Shown: positions 41,343-50,403, numbered from the stretch's first letter. The stretch: 60,891 nucleotides of DNA from Elusimicrobiota bacterium (GCA_026388095.1 JAPLKL010000036.1:1-60891); one strand, 5' to 3'. The notes: generated by a model not told the origin, from the letters alone. Translations and numbers: made by a program.

Positions 41343-43202
41343 CTAGGCCTTGGGCTTCTGGGCCTGGGTGGACCGCAGCTTGGAGTAGCCCCGGTAGAAG
41401 AGCGCGGCCAGGAATGTCGCCGCGACGCTGACCCCGATGATGCCGGCCGAGATGGGCAGGAAGTCGAAGAGGAAGCCCAGCAGGTAGGAGAGGACCATGA
41501 TGGTCCCCAGTTCCACCGCCATCAGGAAGCCCACGGCCTTGCCCGCGGACTCGTTGGGCAGGCGCGACTGGAAATAAGAGGTCATGCTGATGTCGTTGGC
41601 CGCCCAGGTCGTGCTCATCACCGCGGTGAGGACCATGATCACGGGCAGGCTCAGGCCGCCGGCCAGGGCCCAGACCGCCAAGGTGCCCAAGGCCATGGCC
41701 CGGATCCAGCGGAAGGGGGATGTCTTCTTGCCGCCATCCGAGTTCATCAGCACGCGAAGCAGCAGCAGGGCGCCCAGGAGCTCCCCGAAGTTGGAGGCGC
41801 TCACGACCCAGGCGGACTTGGCCGCCACGCCCAGGATCCCCTTGGTGAAGACCGGGACAAGGATCTGCTCGAAGACGCGGTGGACCACCATGGGCCCCAG
41901 GAGCATGAAGCCCAGCCAGCGGAACTCGGTGCTGCCCAGGATGATGTGCGCGCCTTCCCGGATCTCCGAGGCCACGCGCTTGACGGCGTTCTTGACCCCG
42001 CGGTCCTCCGCGCGCAATTCGCGGCTGACGTCCATGCTGGCGTGGAGCTTGAGCCGCGAGAAAGCCCAGGCCGCCAGGAGGTAGGCCGGCGGCAGCAGGA
42101 AGAGCCCGGCGACCACCCCGAGCTTGGCGATGAGCAGGCCGACCAAGAGCGGGGCGATGGTGCCCGACACTTCATAGACCATGTGCGTCTTGGCGTTGAA
42201 CTTGCTCAGCACGGCCGCGTCGCGGCCGAGGATGCGGGCGGGCAAGGTGTCCCGGGCCGTGAGCACCACGCCCTGGGTGACTCCGGCCAAGGCGTAGAGC
42301 GGAAGCACCAGCCAGGGATTGGTCAGGCCCAAGGTCAGCAGGGCGATGATGCCTCCGACCGCGGCGGCCTGCGTGACCAGGGCTCCGGCCAGGACTTTCT
42401 GCACCGGCTTGCGGTCGATGAGCCCGCCCGCGAACATGCTGGACAAGGTCATAGACGCGCCCCAGGCCACGGCCATGGTCGCCATCCACACTGCGCTGCC
42501 GAACACGGTCAGAGCGATGAGCGGCATGGCGACGTTGAGGGCCTCCATGCCGAACTTGTAGATGCCCGTGCCCAGGAGGGCCTGGCGCGCGGCCTTCTGC
42601 TTGGCCGCCTCGGCCGCGGCCGGAACCTGCGGCTTGGCCGCGGCCTGCGCCTGGGCCTTCTGCAGGGTCGCCATGGGGGCGGGGCCGCCCGGGACGATGG
42701 CGGCCACCGGTTCCACCGGCAGGCTCGTCTTGACGCCCCCGTCATAAAACCGGTCGAGGACCGGGCTCTGGTTCGGAGTCGTAGCAGATGTCGCGCCGCC
42801 GGAGGGCGCGGCGGTCCGGCTGAACTCGGCCGAAACCTGGGAGACCGCCCCCAGGGCCGACTGGACCGCACCCGGGGTCTGCGCAGGGATACCGGCGGGG
42901 GCGGCAGGCTCAACGGCGAGGGTCCGCGGCGCGGCCGAAAGGCTCTGCAGCGCGGCCGGAGCTGCCGGAGCGGTGATGACGGAGGGCACCGGCGACAGCG
43001 TCGAGCTCAAGCCTCCGGTCAACGAGGCGTGGAGGCCCGACAGGGAGCCGTTGGTCAGGCCGCTGATGGGAGCGCCGGCCGAGATCAGGGGGACGACGGG
43101 TGAGGCGGCGCCGCGCGAGACCACGACCTGGGACACGGCGCCGGCCACAGCAGGCTCCCAGCAGGAGATGCAGAGGAGCAACGCCAGCGCCGCGCGCAGC
43201 AT
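41343..43202 (-). CDS. MFS transporter with signal peptide and long Ala/Pro/Ser-rich N-terminal extension
   Basis: A 619-residue protein. Residues 1-20 form a signal peptide, and 21-about 205 are Ala/Pro/Ser/Gly-rich with repeated short hydrophobic stretches. About 12 membrane segments of a major facilitator follow (from A-L-N-V-A-M-P-L-I near 220). An ordinary MFS has no cleavable signal or such an extension; the extension may cross the outer envelope or carry a sorting signal. The substrate is unknown. The ATG is 6 bases after TATAAT with no Shine-Dalgarno. Similar layouts are what I associate with Elusimicrobiota. Confidence 0.75.
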   Translation of the reverse strand: MLRAALALLLCISCWEPAVAGAVSQVVVSRGAASPVVPLISAGAPISGLTNGSLSGLHASLTGGLSSTLSPVPSVITAPAAPAALQSLSAAPRTLAVEPAAPAGIPAQTPGAVQSALGAVSQVSAEFSRTAAPSGGATSATTPNQSPVLDRFYDGGVKTSLPVEPVAAIVPGGPAPMATLQKAQAQAAAKPQVPAAAEAAKQKAARQALLGTGIYKFGMEALNVAMPLIALTVFGSAVWMATMAVAWGASMTLSSMFAGGLIDRKPVQKVLAGALVTQAAAVGGIIALLTLGLTNPWLVLPLYALAGVTQGVVLTARDTLPARILGRDAAVLSKFNAKTHMVYEVSGTIAPLLVGLLIAKLGVVAGLFLLPPAYLLAAWAFSRLKLHASMDVSRELRAEDRGVKNAVKRVASEIREGAHIILGSTEFRWLGFMLLGPMVVHRVFEQILVPVFTKGILGVAAKSAWVVSASNFGELLGALLLLRVLMNSDGGKKTSPFRWIRAMALGTLAVWALAGGLSLPVIMVLTAVMSTTWAANDISMTSYFQSRLPNESAGKAVGFLMAVELGTIMVLSYLLGFLFDFLPISAGIIGVSVAATFLAALFYRGYSKLRSTQAQKPKA

Positions 43203-43208
43203 GTCCAG

Positions 43209-43214
43209 ATTATA
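43209..43214 (-). promoter_or_regulatory. -10-like TATAAT, 6 bases from start 43202
   Basis: Minus-strand TATAAT, 6-base spacer, ATG. A clear leaderless arrangement. Confidence 0.5.
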
Positions 43215-43296
43215 TGCGCGAGCGCAGAGTCAACACAGGGACAAAGGCCCCAAGGCCGGCCCGGCATCCGGCCCAGGCCTTCCTGGGCCGAAGTCC

Positions 43297-44712
43297 TCAG
43301 TACTTGGGAGGCAGGGGCAAGTCCAAAGACCGCGGCACCCGGCCCGACGGCAGGCCGCTCTGGTGCGGCCGCGAGACCTCCATGTTCCTGACCAGCTCGA
43401 AAGCCAGCGGGCCGACCAGCTCCGGCCGCTCGGCGCTGAGGTCCTTGGTCTCCAGGGGATCGGAGCAGAGGTCGTAGAGCTCGAACTTGTCCTTGTAGAG
43501 ATAATGATGCAGCTTCCAGCACTTGGCGCGGACCACCCGCTCCTCGATGTTGAGGTCCGTGAAGCTGGCCAAGTTCCTCTTGGAGCGCACGAAGGCGTAC
43601 TCCCGCCAAGGGGTCTCGGGGTCGCGCAGCAGGGGCAGGAGGCTGCGGCCCTGCAGCTCCAGGCGCTCGGTGGGGGCGTCGGCCATCTCCATGATGGTGG
43701 GCATGAGGTCTATGCGCTGGACCTGCTGGGGCACCCGGCGCCCGGCCGCCTGCGGGAAGCCCGGATGCTTGATGATGAGGGGGACGTGGATGACCGGCTC
43801 GTAGAGGCTCTCCGTGTGGTTGAGCAGCCCCTTCTCGCCCAGCATCTCGCCGTGGTCGGCGGTGATGATGAGCACCGTATTCTTATCCAGCCCGAGCTTC
43901 TTGAGCTGCGCCACGAACTCGCCCACCCGCTGGTCGGTCTCGCTCAAGGCGGCGTCGTAATGCGCGATGAGATGCTGGAGGTTGCGCGGGTCGCTCTTGA
44001 AGCTCGCGACCTTGCCTTTCATCGCTTCGGGATAGCCGGAGGGCTCGCCGTTGTAGGCGCGGGCGAAAGGCACGCTGATGACATCCGTGTCGTGCACGAT
44101 GCCCTCGTAGCCCGGGTCGAACTTCTCGGTGTCATGGGCATGGTAGGGCACGTGCATGTCGTCGATCGTCGCGAAGATGAAGAAGGGGGCGGCCTTGCGC
44201 GACTTGGAGAGCCAGTTCACCAGCTGGTCGAAGTTGCTCTCGAAAGGCGCCGGGACGCGGCCGGGGGTGGTGGTGGAGAAGTTGTTGACGTAGGTGTCGA
44301 AGCCCTTGGTCATGCCCCATTCCGGGCGCAAATACACGCCGCCGCTGAACAGGGCCGTCCGATAACCCTCTTTGTGCAGCTGCACGGCCAAAGTGGTCTC
44401 GAACTTGGGCAGGCCGCCCTTGGGCGGCAGGCTGGTGTAGAGCCCGTGGACCTCGGGCACGTGGCCGGTCAGCAGGCTGGCGTAGCTGGGCAGGCACCAG
44501 GAGCCTTCGGAAAGCGCGTTCTCGAAGACCACTCCGCCCTTGCCCAAGGCGTCCATGTTGGGCGTGGTCTTGCGGGCATAGCCGTAGGTCCCGAAGTGGT
44601 CGGCGCGGGTGGAGCAGAGGTCCAGCATGATGATGTTGGGCCGCTCCTGCGCCATGACCGGGCGCGACGGCAGGACGATGGCCCCCAGGAGAAAGGCCGT
44701 TCGTATCATCAT
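43297..44712 (-). CDS. secreted Cys-type sulfatase-family protein
   Basis: A 471-residue protein with a signal peptide (about 1-21). The nucleophile position is Cys73 in W-C-L-P-S, the form recognised by formylglycine-generating enzymes in Cys-type sulfatases. The second site T-A-D-H-G-E-M is intact. The usual first Asp pair is Cys-Ser (33-34), with Asp31 two residues earlier, so the metal site is slightly changed or shifted. The start (44712) lies 6 bases after TATAAT. It stands alone, with PmbA upstream. It probably removes sulfate from a glycan, if matured. Confidence 0.8.
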   Translation of the reverse strand: MMIRTAFLLGAIVLPSRPVMAQERPNIIMLDLCSTRADHFGTYGYARKTTPNMDALGKGGVVFENALSEGSWCLPSYASLLTGHVPEVHGLYTSLPPKGGLPKFETTLAVQLHKEGYRTALFSGGVYLRPEWGMTKGFDTYVNNFSTTTPGRVPAPFESNFDQLVNWLSKSRKAAPFFIFATIDDMHVPYHAHDTEKFDPGYEGIVHDTDVISVPFARAYNGEPSGYPEAMKGKVASFKSDPRNLQHLIAHYDAALSETDQRVGEFVAQLKKLGLDKNTVLIITADHGEMLGEKGLLNHTESLYEPVIHVPLIIKHPGFPQAAGRRVPQQVQRIDLMPTIMEMADAPTERLELQGRSLLPLLRDPETPWREYAFVRSKRNLASFTDLNIEERVVRAKCWKLHHYLYKDKFELYDLCSDPLETKDLSAERPELVGPLAFELVRNMEVSRPHQSGLPSGRVPRSLDLPLPPKY

Positions 44713-44718
44713 GGCGTG

Positions 44719-44724
44719 ATTATA
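44719..44724 (-). promoter_or_regulatory. -10-like TATAAT, 6 bases from start 44712
   Basis: Minus-strand TATAAT, 6-base spacer, ATG ATG; no Shine-Dalgarno. Confidence 0.5.
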
Positions 44725-44759
44725 ACATTGTCTCTTCCGCTTCGGGCGCGCGGCGCGGC

Positions 44760-46109
44760 TCAGGCCACGCTCATCCGCGCCACGCGGAAGGTGGGAGCTC
44801 CGAGACTGCCGTAGAAGGTCAGGTCGTCGGCCACCCCGTCGATGCCGGCCAGGAGGTCCCGCAGGTTCCCCGCGAGCATGGCCTTCTTGACCGGGGCGCC
44901 CAGCCGCCCGTCCGTCACGGACAAGCCCGAGACGCCCACGGAGAACTCTCCCGAGATGGGATCGGCCATGTGCATGCCCATGATCTCGAGCACCAGCAGG
45001 CCGTCGCGGGTGTCGTCGATGAGGCGCTCCCGGGAGACCTGTCCAGGATCGAGATAGAAGTTCGAGTGCGTAGGGCCAGGCAGGCCCTTGTAGGAGCCCC
45101 GTCCGGCCGAGGCGTTGCCGGGGCGGCGGTCCTTGCCGGCGGTATAGGTGTCGTAGAAGTAGTCCTTGACCACCCCCGCGTCGATCAGCGTCTTGGCCGA
45201 GGTGGGGCAGCCCTCGTCGTCGTGCAGGCAGCTGCCCAGCCCGCCGAGGCGGCGCGGGTCGTCGCGGAAGGTGGCCAGCTCCGAGCCGACCTTGCGCCCC
45301 AAGGCGCCGGCCAGAAGCGACTTGCCTCTCTGCACCTGGTCCGCGCAAAGAAGGTTGGCGATGAGATCGAGGACGTCGCCGGCCGCCCAGGGGTCGAAGA
45401 GCACGGCCCGTTTGGCCCCGGCCAGCTTGCGCCCGCCCAACAGCTGCGCGGCGCGCCTTGCGGCCTGGTCCGCGACGCGGCCGAAGTCGAGGGGGGCGGC
45501 CCGGCAGGCGGACTGGTAGGCCGAGCCGACCTGGACCTCCCCAGCCTCGCGCGCCAGGGCCGAGAAGCCGACGCTGGCGGAGCTGCCGCGCTCGTGCGTG
45601 AGCACGCCGCGGGTGCTGGCGATGACCACCTCGCCGCGCGACTCGCCGTAGCCGGCGCGCAGCATCACGTCGAGCCGGGGGTCTACAGCCAGGGCCGCGG
45701 CGCCGGTCTCGGCCAGGCGCGCGACCGCGCCCTCCAAGGGGGCGGCGAAGAGTCCCTCATCCCAAAGGGAGTCGGCCAGGGCCTGGTCCAGGGCCTGCGG
45801 CGCGGGCCGCGGGATATCCTTGCACGGGTCGGGCTCGAGGTGCGCGAGCTGTTCGCGGGCCTTGCGAAAAAGGTCCCTGACGCCCTCGGCGCTGATGCCG
45901 CCGGCCGAAGCGAACCCCATGCGCCCGTCTCGGAGCACGCGCAGGCCCGCCCCTTCGCAGGAGCCGTGCTGGACGTTGTCGAGGCGGCCCTCCCGCATCT
46001 CGACGCCCCGCTCCTCGCTGCGCGCGAGATAGAGCTCCGCCTCGACGCCGGGGTCCTGCGCCCGGACCCAGTCGAGGAGCTCGCCGGCGAAGGACCGGAA
46101 GTCGGTCAT
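44760..46109 (-). CDS. pmbA: TldE/PmbA-family protein
   Basis: A 449-residue protein of the TldD/TldE family without the HExxxH zinc motif of TldD, so it is the TldE/PmbA type. The late block (Y-D-T-Y-T-A-G-K, G-N-A-S-A-G-R-G, I-M-G-M-H-M-A-D-P-I-S-G-E-F-S-V-G) is the family signature. TldD/TldE act as a heterodimeric protease in peptide maturation such as microcin B17; no TldD is in the window. The ATG overlaps the stop of the small membrane gene by 4 bases. The gene symbol follows the family; the partner and peptide substrate are unknown. Confidence 0.85.
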   Translation of the reverse strand: MTDFRSFAGELLDWVRAQDPGVEAELYLARSEERGVEMREGRLDNVQHGSCEGAGLRVLRDGRMGFASAGGISAEGVRDLFRKAREQLAHLEPDPCKDIPRPAPQALDQALADSLWDEGLFAAPLEGAVARLAETGAAALAVDPRLDVMLRAGYGESRGEVVIASTRGVLTHERGSSASVGFSALAREAGEVQVGSAYQSACRAAPLDFGRVADQAARRAAQLLGGRKLAGAKRAVLFDPWAAGDVLDLIANLLCADQVQRGKSLLAGALGRKVGSELATFRDDPRRLGGLGSCLHDDEGCPTSAKTLIDAGVVKDYFYDTYTAGKDRRPGNASAGRGSYKGLPGPTHSNFYLDPGQVSRERLIDDTRDGLLVLEIMGMHMADPISGEFSVGVSGLSVTDGRLGAPVKKAMLAGNLRDLLAGIDGVADDLTFYGSLGAPTFRVARMSVA

Positions 46110-46327
46110 GGCTGGGCGCTGAACGACATGTAGAGAAACAGGAAGCCAATGAGCAAGAAGAACACACCCCACTTGCGGCGCTCTAAAGCGATGTGGGAGT
46201 CGTTGAGCACGGTCTCGCGCAGGAAGGCGAGCAGGCGCTCTATGATGTCGGGCCGGTAGAGGTAGCCGAGGCCGACCAAAGTGCACAGGAGCCCGATGAC
46301 GAGCTTGATGAGGGGGTCGGATTCCAT
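46106..46327 (-). CDS. small two-TM membrane protein
   Basis: A 73-residue protein with two membrane segments (about 7-24 and 52-70) joined by a charged loop containing L-E-R-R-K-W. It lies 4 bases after pth and overlaps pmbA by ATGA, so it is translated from the same message. I do not recognise the family; its conserved-looking position between pth and pmbA suggests a real gene. Confidence 0.65.
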   Translation of the reverse strand: MESDPLIKLVIGLLCTLVGLGYLYRPDIIERLLAFLRETVLNDSHIALERRKWGVFFLLIGFLFLYMSFSAQP

Positions 46328-46331
46328 GGAT

Positions 46332-46931
46332 CTAGCCGGGAGCCTCTTCGGTCTTGGGCGGGGCGTTGAAGCGGTTCATGGCGGCGTCGAGGCCGGACTC
46401 GGAGGCGACGCGCACGGCCGCGACCGCATCGTCGAGCACGGTGGCGAGGAGCTTTTCCTCCTCCGAGCTGAAGCGGGAGAGGACGTAGTCGGCGGAATCC
46501 ATGCCGGGGGGCTGGGGGCCGACGCCGATGCGCAGTCGGGGGACGTCCTTGGTGCCCAGGTGCTGGAGGGTGGATTCCATGCCTTTCTGCCCGCCGCCCG
46601 AGCCTTTGATGCGCAGGCGCAGGCGGCCGAGGGGCAGGGCGACGTCGTCGAAGCAGACGAGGATCTGGCCGGGGGGGATCTTGCGCCAGCGGGAGAGGGC
46701 GCCTATGAAGGAGCCGGAGTCGTTCATGTAGGTCATGGGCTTGGCGAGCCAAAGGTCGCCTTGTCGGCAGACGTGGCCGAGGCCTTCGAAGTCCCGCCAG
46801 GGGGCGTCACCAGCGAGCTGGTCGACGAGGCGGAAGCCGACGTTGTGGCGGGTGCGGGTGAAGCGGGCGCCGGGGTTGCCGAGACCGACGACGAGACGGA
46901 GGAATCCGATTGCCGCCTCGGGCTCAATCAT
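46332..46931 (-). CDS. pth: peptidyl-tRNA hydrolase
   Basis: A 199-residue cytoplasmic enzyme of usual length. G-L-G-N-P-G near residue 16 and the catalytic His in T-R-H-N-V-G-F near residue 29 are family hallmarks, and M-T-Y-M-N-D-S-G near 67 completes the active site. It recycles tRNA from stalled peptidyl-tRNA. The start is 9 bases after TAGAAT. Downstream genes are the small membrane protein and pmbA. It follows rplY, as in many bacteria. Confidence 0.95.
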   Translation of the reverse strand: MIEPEAAIGFLRLVVGLGNPGARFTRTRHNVGFRLVDQLAGDAPWRDFEGLGHVCRQGDLWLAKPMTYMNDSGSFIGALSRWRKIPPGQILVCFDDVALPLGRLRLRIKGSGGGQKGMESTLQHLGTKDVPRLRIGVGPQPPGMDSADYVLSRFSSEEEKLLATVLDDAVAAVRVASESGLDAAMNRFNAPPKTEEAPG

Positions 46932-46940
46932 GGTCAGTGG

Positions 46941-46946
46941 ATTCTA
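46941..46946 (-). promoter_or_regulatory. -10-like TAGAAT, 9 bases from start 46931
   Basis: Minus-strand TAGAAT with a 9-base spacer to the pth ATG. It lies just after the rplY terminator, so pth has its own promoter. Confidence 0.4.
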
Positions 46947-46985
46947 CAATATCTAATCGGGGGTTACCCCGCTCGCCACCCCCAT

Positions 46986-47033
46986 GAAAAGGGACCGGGC
47001 AAGCCGCGTCGCGCAGACCGCGTCTTGCCCGGT
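46986..47033 (-). terminator. rho-independent-type terminator after rplY
   Basis: Minus-strand stem ACCGGGCAAG / CTTGCCCGGT (46994-47003 and 47024-47033) with a GC-rich 20-base loop, followed by CCCTTTT. The stop of rplY is 17 bases upstream. Confidence 0.65.
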
Positions 47034-47049
47034 ACAGCCCGGACCAGGA

Positions 47050-47850
47050 CTACTTCTTGGCCGGCGCAGCAGCCTTGGCCGGGGCCGCAGCGGGAGCCGC
47101 GGCGGCCGGGGCCTTGCCCTTCTCGCCCTTGGCCGGAGCCTTGCCCTTCTCTCCCGCCGCAGCGGCAGGAGCCGTCTCCTTGATAAGCTTGCCGTCTTCG
47201 TCCTTCTTGCCCTTGGTAGAAGCCAATTCCGGCTCGGCCCCGGCAACCTCGCCCTCGACCGGAGCGGCGACCGCCGCCACCTCTTCCACCACCACCTTGA
47301 TCGTGGTCACGGACACCACGCGGTGCTCCGGCAGCTCGGTGATCTCGACGCCGGCCGGGATGACCAGCTCCTTGACCTCCACGTGCATGCCGATCTCCAG
47401 GTGGGAGATGTCCACGTTGATGAACAGCGGGATGTCCTTGGGCAGGGCCTTGATGGACAGCTCGCGCAGCTCGGGCTGCACGACGCCGCCCGAGGTCTTC
47501 ACGCCGGGCGCCTCGCCGACCACGCGCAGCGGCACCTTGGCCTCGATCTTCTGCGTCATCGAGATCCTCTGGAAGTCGGCGTGCACCAGCCGGTCGGAGA
47601 CCGGATTGCGCTGGAGGGCTTTCACGATCACCGTCTCCACCCCCTTGCCCAGCTCCAGGTGCAGGATGGCGTTGGCCCCGCCGCGTTTGCGCGCGGCCTG
47701 GAGCTCCTTCTCCGAGAGCGACACATGCACCGGGGGCTTCTCGCCGCCGTAGATGACGCCCGGCAGGCGCAGCTCGTTGCGCAGAGCCGAGAGCTCCTTC
47801 TTGCTGCCCTTGCCGTCCCTGACCACCACCGACAGTTTTATCTCTTCCAT
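47050..47850 (-). CDS. rplY: 50S ribosomal protein L25/CTC with Ala-Lys-rich tail
   Basis: A 266-residue L25/TL5/CTC-type protein that binds 5S rRNA. Residues 1-95 are the L25 domain (R-N-E-L-R-L-P-G-V-I-Y-G-G and L-V-H-A-D-F-Q) and 96-190 the CTC beta domain. After residue about 205 it has a long Ala/Pro/Lys tail with A-P-A-K-G-E-K-G-K repeats, longer than usual and probably disordered. Its AGGAG Shine-Dalgarno is 5 bases before the ATG; it follows prs by 18 bases. A terminator follows it. Confidence 0.95.
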   Translation of the reverse strand: MEEIKLSVVVRDGKGSKKELSALRNELRLPGVIYGGEKPPVHVSLSEKELQAARKRGGANAILHLELGKGVETVIVKALQRNPVSDRLVHADFQRISMTQKIEAKVPLRVVGEAPGVKTSGGVVQPELRELSIKALPKDIPLFINVDISHLEIGMHVEVKELVIPAGVEITELPEHRVVSVTTIKVVVEEVAAVAAPVEGEVAGAEPELASTKGKKDEDGKLIKETAPAAAAGEKGKAPAKGEKGKAPAAAAPAAAPAKAAAPAKK

Positions 47851-47868
47851 GATCTCCTCGCTATGTTG

Positions 47869-48879
47869 TCAAACAAAAAGTTCGCTGATCGACAGTCCGC
47901 GGTTGTTACGCAGGATGGCCTCGCCCAAGAGCGGCGCGACCGACAGGATCCGGATCTTCTCCCCCTCCAGGTGATGGATGGGTATGGAATCGGTCAGGAC
48001 CATCTCCTCGAACGCGGAACGATCGATGAGGTCCGAGGCCGCCCCGGAAAGGACTCCGTGCACCACCGCCGCGTAGATCTTCTGGGCCCCGCACTCGCGC
48101 AGCTTCTCGGCCACCTTGACCAAGGTCCCGCCGGTATCCACCATGTCGTCGAGCACCAGGCAGTTGTGGTCCTTGACCTCGCCGATGACGTGGTAGACCG
48201 AGGCCTCGTTGGGGTGAGGCCGGCGCTTGTCCACGATGGCCAGCCTGGCCTCCAGGCGCTTGGCCATGGCCCGCGCCCGCTCGACTCCGCCCACGTCGGG
48301 CGAGACCACGACCAGGTTCTTGAGCCCCTTCTTGCGGAAATAGTCCAGGATCACGGGCGCGGCGATGAGGTGGTCCACCGGGATGTCGAAGAAGCCCTGG
48401 ATCTGCGCCGCGTGCAGGTCCATGGTGATGACCCGGTTGGCCCCAGCCGTGGTGATGAGGTTGGCCACCAGCTTGGCCGAGATGGGCACACGGGGGGCGC
48501 TCTTGCGGTCGGCCCGGGCATAGCCGAAATAGGGGATGACCGCGGTGATGCGGCCGGCCGACGCCCGGCGCATCGCGTCGATCATGATCAGGAGCTCCAT
48601 CAGGTGCTCGCTGACCGGCCGGCAGGTGGGCTGCACCACATAACAGTCCGCGCCGCGCACGTTCTCGTCGATCTGGACGTTGATCTCCGCGTCGGCGAAG
48701 CGTCCCACGCGGGCCTTGCCGAGCTCAAGGCCGAGGTAAGCGCAGATGTCCTTGGCCAGGCGCGGGTTGGCGTTGCCCGAGAAGACCTTCAGGCGGCGGG
48801 TGCCTCCGGCGCCCTCCGCGTGAGAGTCGGGCTCGGCGAGTTTCGGGGTCATCGGCATCTCCGGCGTCATGATCCTCAT
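47869..48879 (-). CDS. prs: ribose-phosphate pyrophosphokinase
   Basis: A 336-residue enzyme that makes PRPP from ribose 5-phosphate and ATP for nucleotide, His and Trp synthesis. It shows the Mg2+/flavone-type motif D-L-H-A-A-Q-I-Q-G-F-F near residue 155 and the PRPP loop V-L-D-D-M-V-D-T-G-G-T near 240. The first 28 residues are an unusual acidic/Met-rich extension; a start at a later Met is possible. The ATG overlaps the glmU stop by 4 bases. Confidence 0.95.
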   Translation of the reverse strand: MRIMTPEMPMTPKLAEPDSHAEGAGGTRRLKVFSGNANPRLAKDICAYLGLELGKARVGRFADAEINVQIDENVRGADCYVVQPTCRPVSEHLMELLIMIDAMRRASAGRITAVIPYFGYARADRKSAPRVPISAKLVANLITTAGANRVITMDLHAAQIQGFFDIPVDHLIAAPVILDYFRKKGLKNLVVVSPDVGGVERARAMAKRLEARLAIVDKRRPHPNEASVYHVIGEVKDHNCLVLDDMVDTGGTLVKVAEKLRECGAQKIYAAVVHGVLSGAASDLIDRSAFEEMVLTDSIPIHHLEGEKIRILSVAPLLGEAILRNNRGLSISELFV

Positions 48880-50291
48880 GTCTTGTTGACCTGGCGGGCC
48901 CGGGCGATGGCCAGGATCCCGTCAGGGACGTCCTCCGTTATGGTGGAGCCGGCCCCGATCTTGGCGCCCCGCCCCACCTTGACCGGGGCCACCAGGTTGA
49001 CGTTGGAGCCGATGAAAGCCTTGGCCCCGATCACGGTCCTGTGCTTGGTCTTGCCGTCGTAGTTGCAGGTGATGGTCCCGGCCCCCACGTTGACGTCCTC
49101 CATGATGTCGGCGTCGCCGATGTAGCTCAGGTGCGGGACCTTGGAGCCGAAGCCCACGTGCGAGTTCTTGATCTCGGAGAAATTCCCGACCTTGGCCCGC
49201 GGCCCGAGGACCGAGTCCGGCCGGATGTTGGAGAACGGGCCGATCGTGCATTTTTCGAGGACCCGGCACCCCACCAGGTGCGAGAGGCGGACCTCGCACT
49301 CGTTGCCGATCTGGGCGTCCTGCAGGTAGCAGAAGGGCCCGATGCGGCACTGCTTGCCGATCTTGGTCTTGCCGCGCAGGATGGTGAAAGGCTCTACCAC
49401 CGTGTCCTGGCCGACCTCCACGTCCGCGTCGATGTGGGTGGAGGCCGGATCGCAGACCGTCACCCCGGAAAGCATGAGGCGGTCGAGCATGCGCCGGTTG
49501 ATGACCCGCTCGGAGGCCGCGAGCTGGACCCGGGAGTTGACGCCCAGGATCTCCTCGGGATTGCCGCTGAGATAGGCGTTGATCTTGCCGCCCTTGGAGC
49601 GCACCAGCTCCATGATATCGGTGAGGAACTGCTCCCGTTTGGGGCCCTTGGGCCCCAGCTCCTTGAGGCCCTGGGTCAGAGGCTCCACCTCGAAGCAGTA
49701 GGCCCCGGAGTTGACCTCGTTGATGCCCAATTCCTTGGGCGTGGCCACCGCGTCCTCCACGATGCGCAGGACCTCGCCCATGGGACTGCGCACGATGCGG
49801 CCGTAGCCCTTGGGATTGGACAGCTTGGCCGTCAGGAGCGTAGCCTGCCCCTTCTGCTCCTCGTGGCTCGTGGTCAGGCCGTAGATGCTCTCGTAGGTCA
49901 ACAGCGGCGTGTCGCCGCAAAGCACGACCGCGGTCTTGAACTTTCTGAGGAACGGGACCGATTCCAGCACCGCGTTGCCCGAGCCCAGCATCTCCTTCTG
50001 GGTGATGAAGACGATGGGGCGGGAGATGGCGCTGTCCTTGACCAGCTCGGCTACGGCCGCCTTCACCTTGTCGGCCTCATGGCCGACCACGATGCCGATG
50101 GCCGCGGGCTTGAGCGCGTTGGCCAGACGCAGGATGTAGAAGATCATGGGCTTGCCGCCCACGCCGTGCAGGACCTTGGGCAGCGACGACTCCATGCGCG
50201 TCCCTTGGCCCGCGGCCAGGATCAGCACGCCCAGAGACTTGCCGCCCTTCCGTTGTCCATTCACTATGGGACTCTTCATGGTCATAATCAT
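48876..50291 (-). CDS. glmU: bifunctional UDP-N-acetylglucosamine pyrophosphorylase / glucosamine-1-phosphate acetyltransferase
   Basis: A 471-residue two-domain enzyme. The N-terminal uridylyltransferase domain has L-A-A-G-Q-G-T-R-M...L-P-K-V-L-H near residues 25-42. The C-terminal left-handed beta-helix (from about 270) has many I-G-x-x hexapeptides and N-Y-D-G-K-T-K-H, which includes the acetyltransferase His. It makes UDP-GlcNAc for peptidoglycan and LPS. The start may be Met1 or Met5; no Shine-Dalgarno is visible. It follows tRNA-Gln by 42 bases. Confidence 0.95.
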   Translation of the reverse strand: MIMTMKSPIVNGQRKGGKSLGVLILAAGQGTRMESSLPKVLHGVGGKPMIFYILRLANALKPAAIGIVVGHEADKVKAAVAELVKDSAISRPIVFITQKEMLGSGNAVLESVPFLRKFKTAVVLCGDTPLLTYESIYGLTTSHEEQKGQATLLTAKLSNPKGYGRIVRSPMGEVLRIVEDAVATPKELGINEVNSGAYCFEVEPLTQGLKELGPKGPKREQFLTDIMELVRSKGGKINAYLSGNPEEILGVNSRVQLAASERVINRRMLDRLMLSGVTVCDPASTHIDADVEVGQDTVVEPFTILRGKTKIGKQCRIGPFCYLQDAQIGNECEVRLSHLVGCRVLEKCTIGPFSNIRPDSVLGPRAKVGNFSEIKNSHVGFGSKVPHLSYIGDADIMEDVNVGAGTITCNYDGKTKHRTVIGAKAFIGSNVNLVAPVKVGRGAKIGAGSTITEDVPDGILAIARARQVNKT

Positions 50292-50332
50292 TCGCGGTCT
50301 CTTGAACCCAGATTGTCGCAGACGCCGTAAAT

Positions 50333-50403
50333 CTCCCAGGCCTGGACTCGAACCAGGAATAGCGGATTCAAAGTCCGCTGTGTTACCATTACACCACCTG
50401 GGA
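50333..50403 (-). tRNA. tRNA-Gln (TTG)
   Basis: A 71-base minus-strand cloverleaf: acceptor TCCCAGG/CCTGGGA plus discriminator G, anticodon loop CTTTGAA (anticodon TTG), T-arm CCTGG-TTCGAGT-CCAGG. CCA is not encoded. It lies between spoVG and glmU. Confidence 0.95.
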
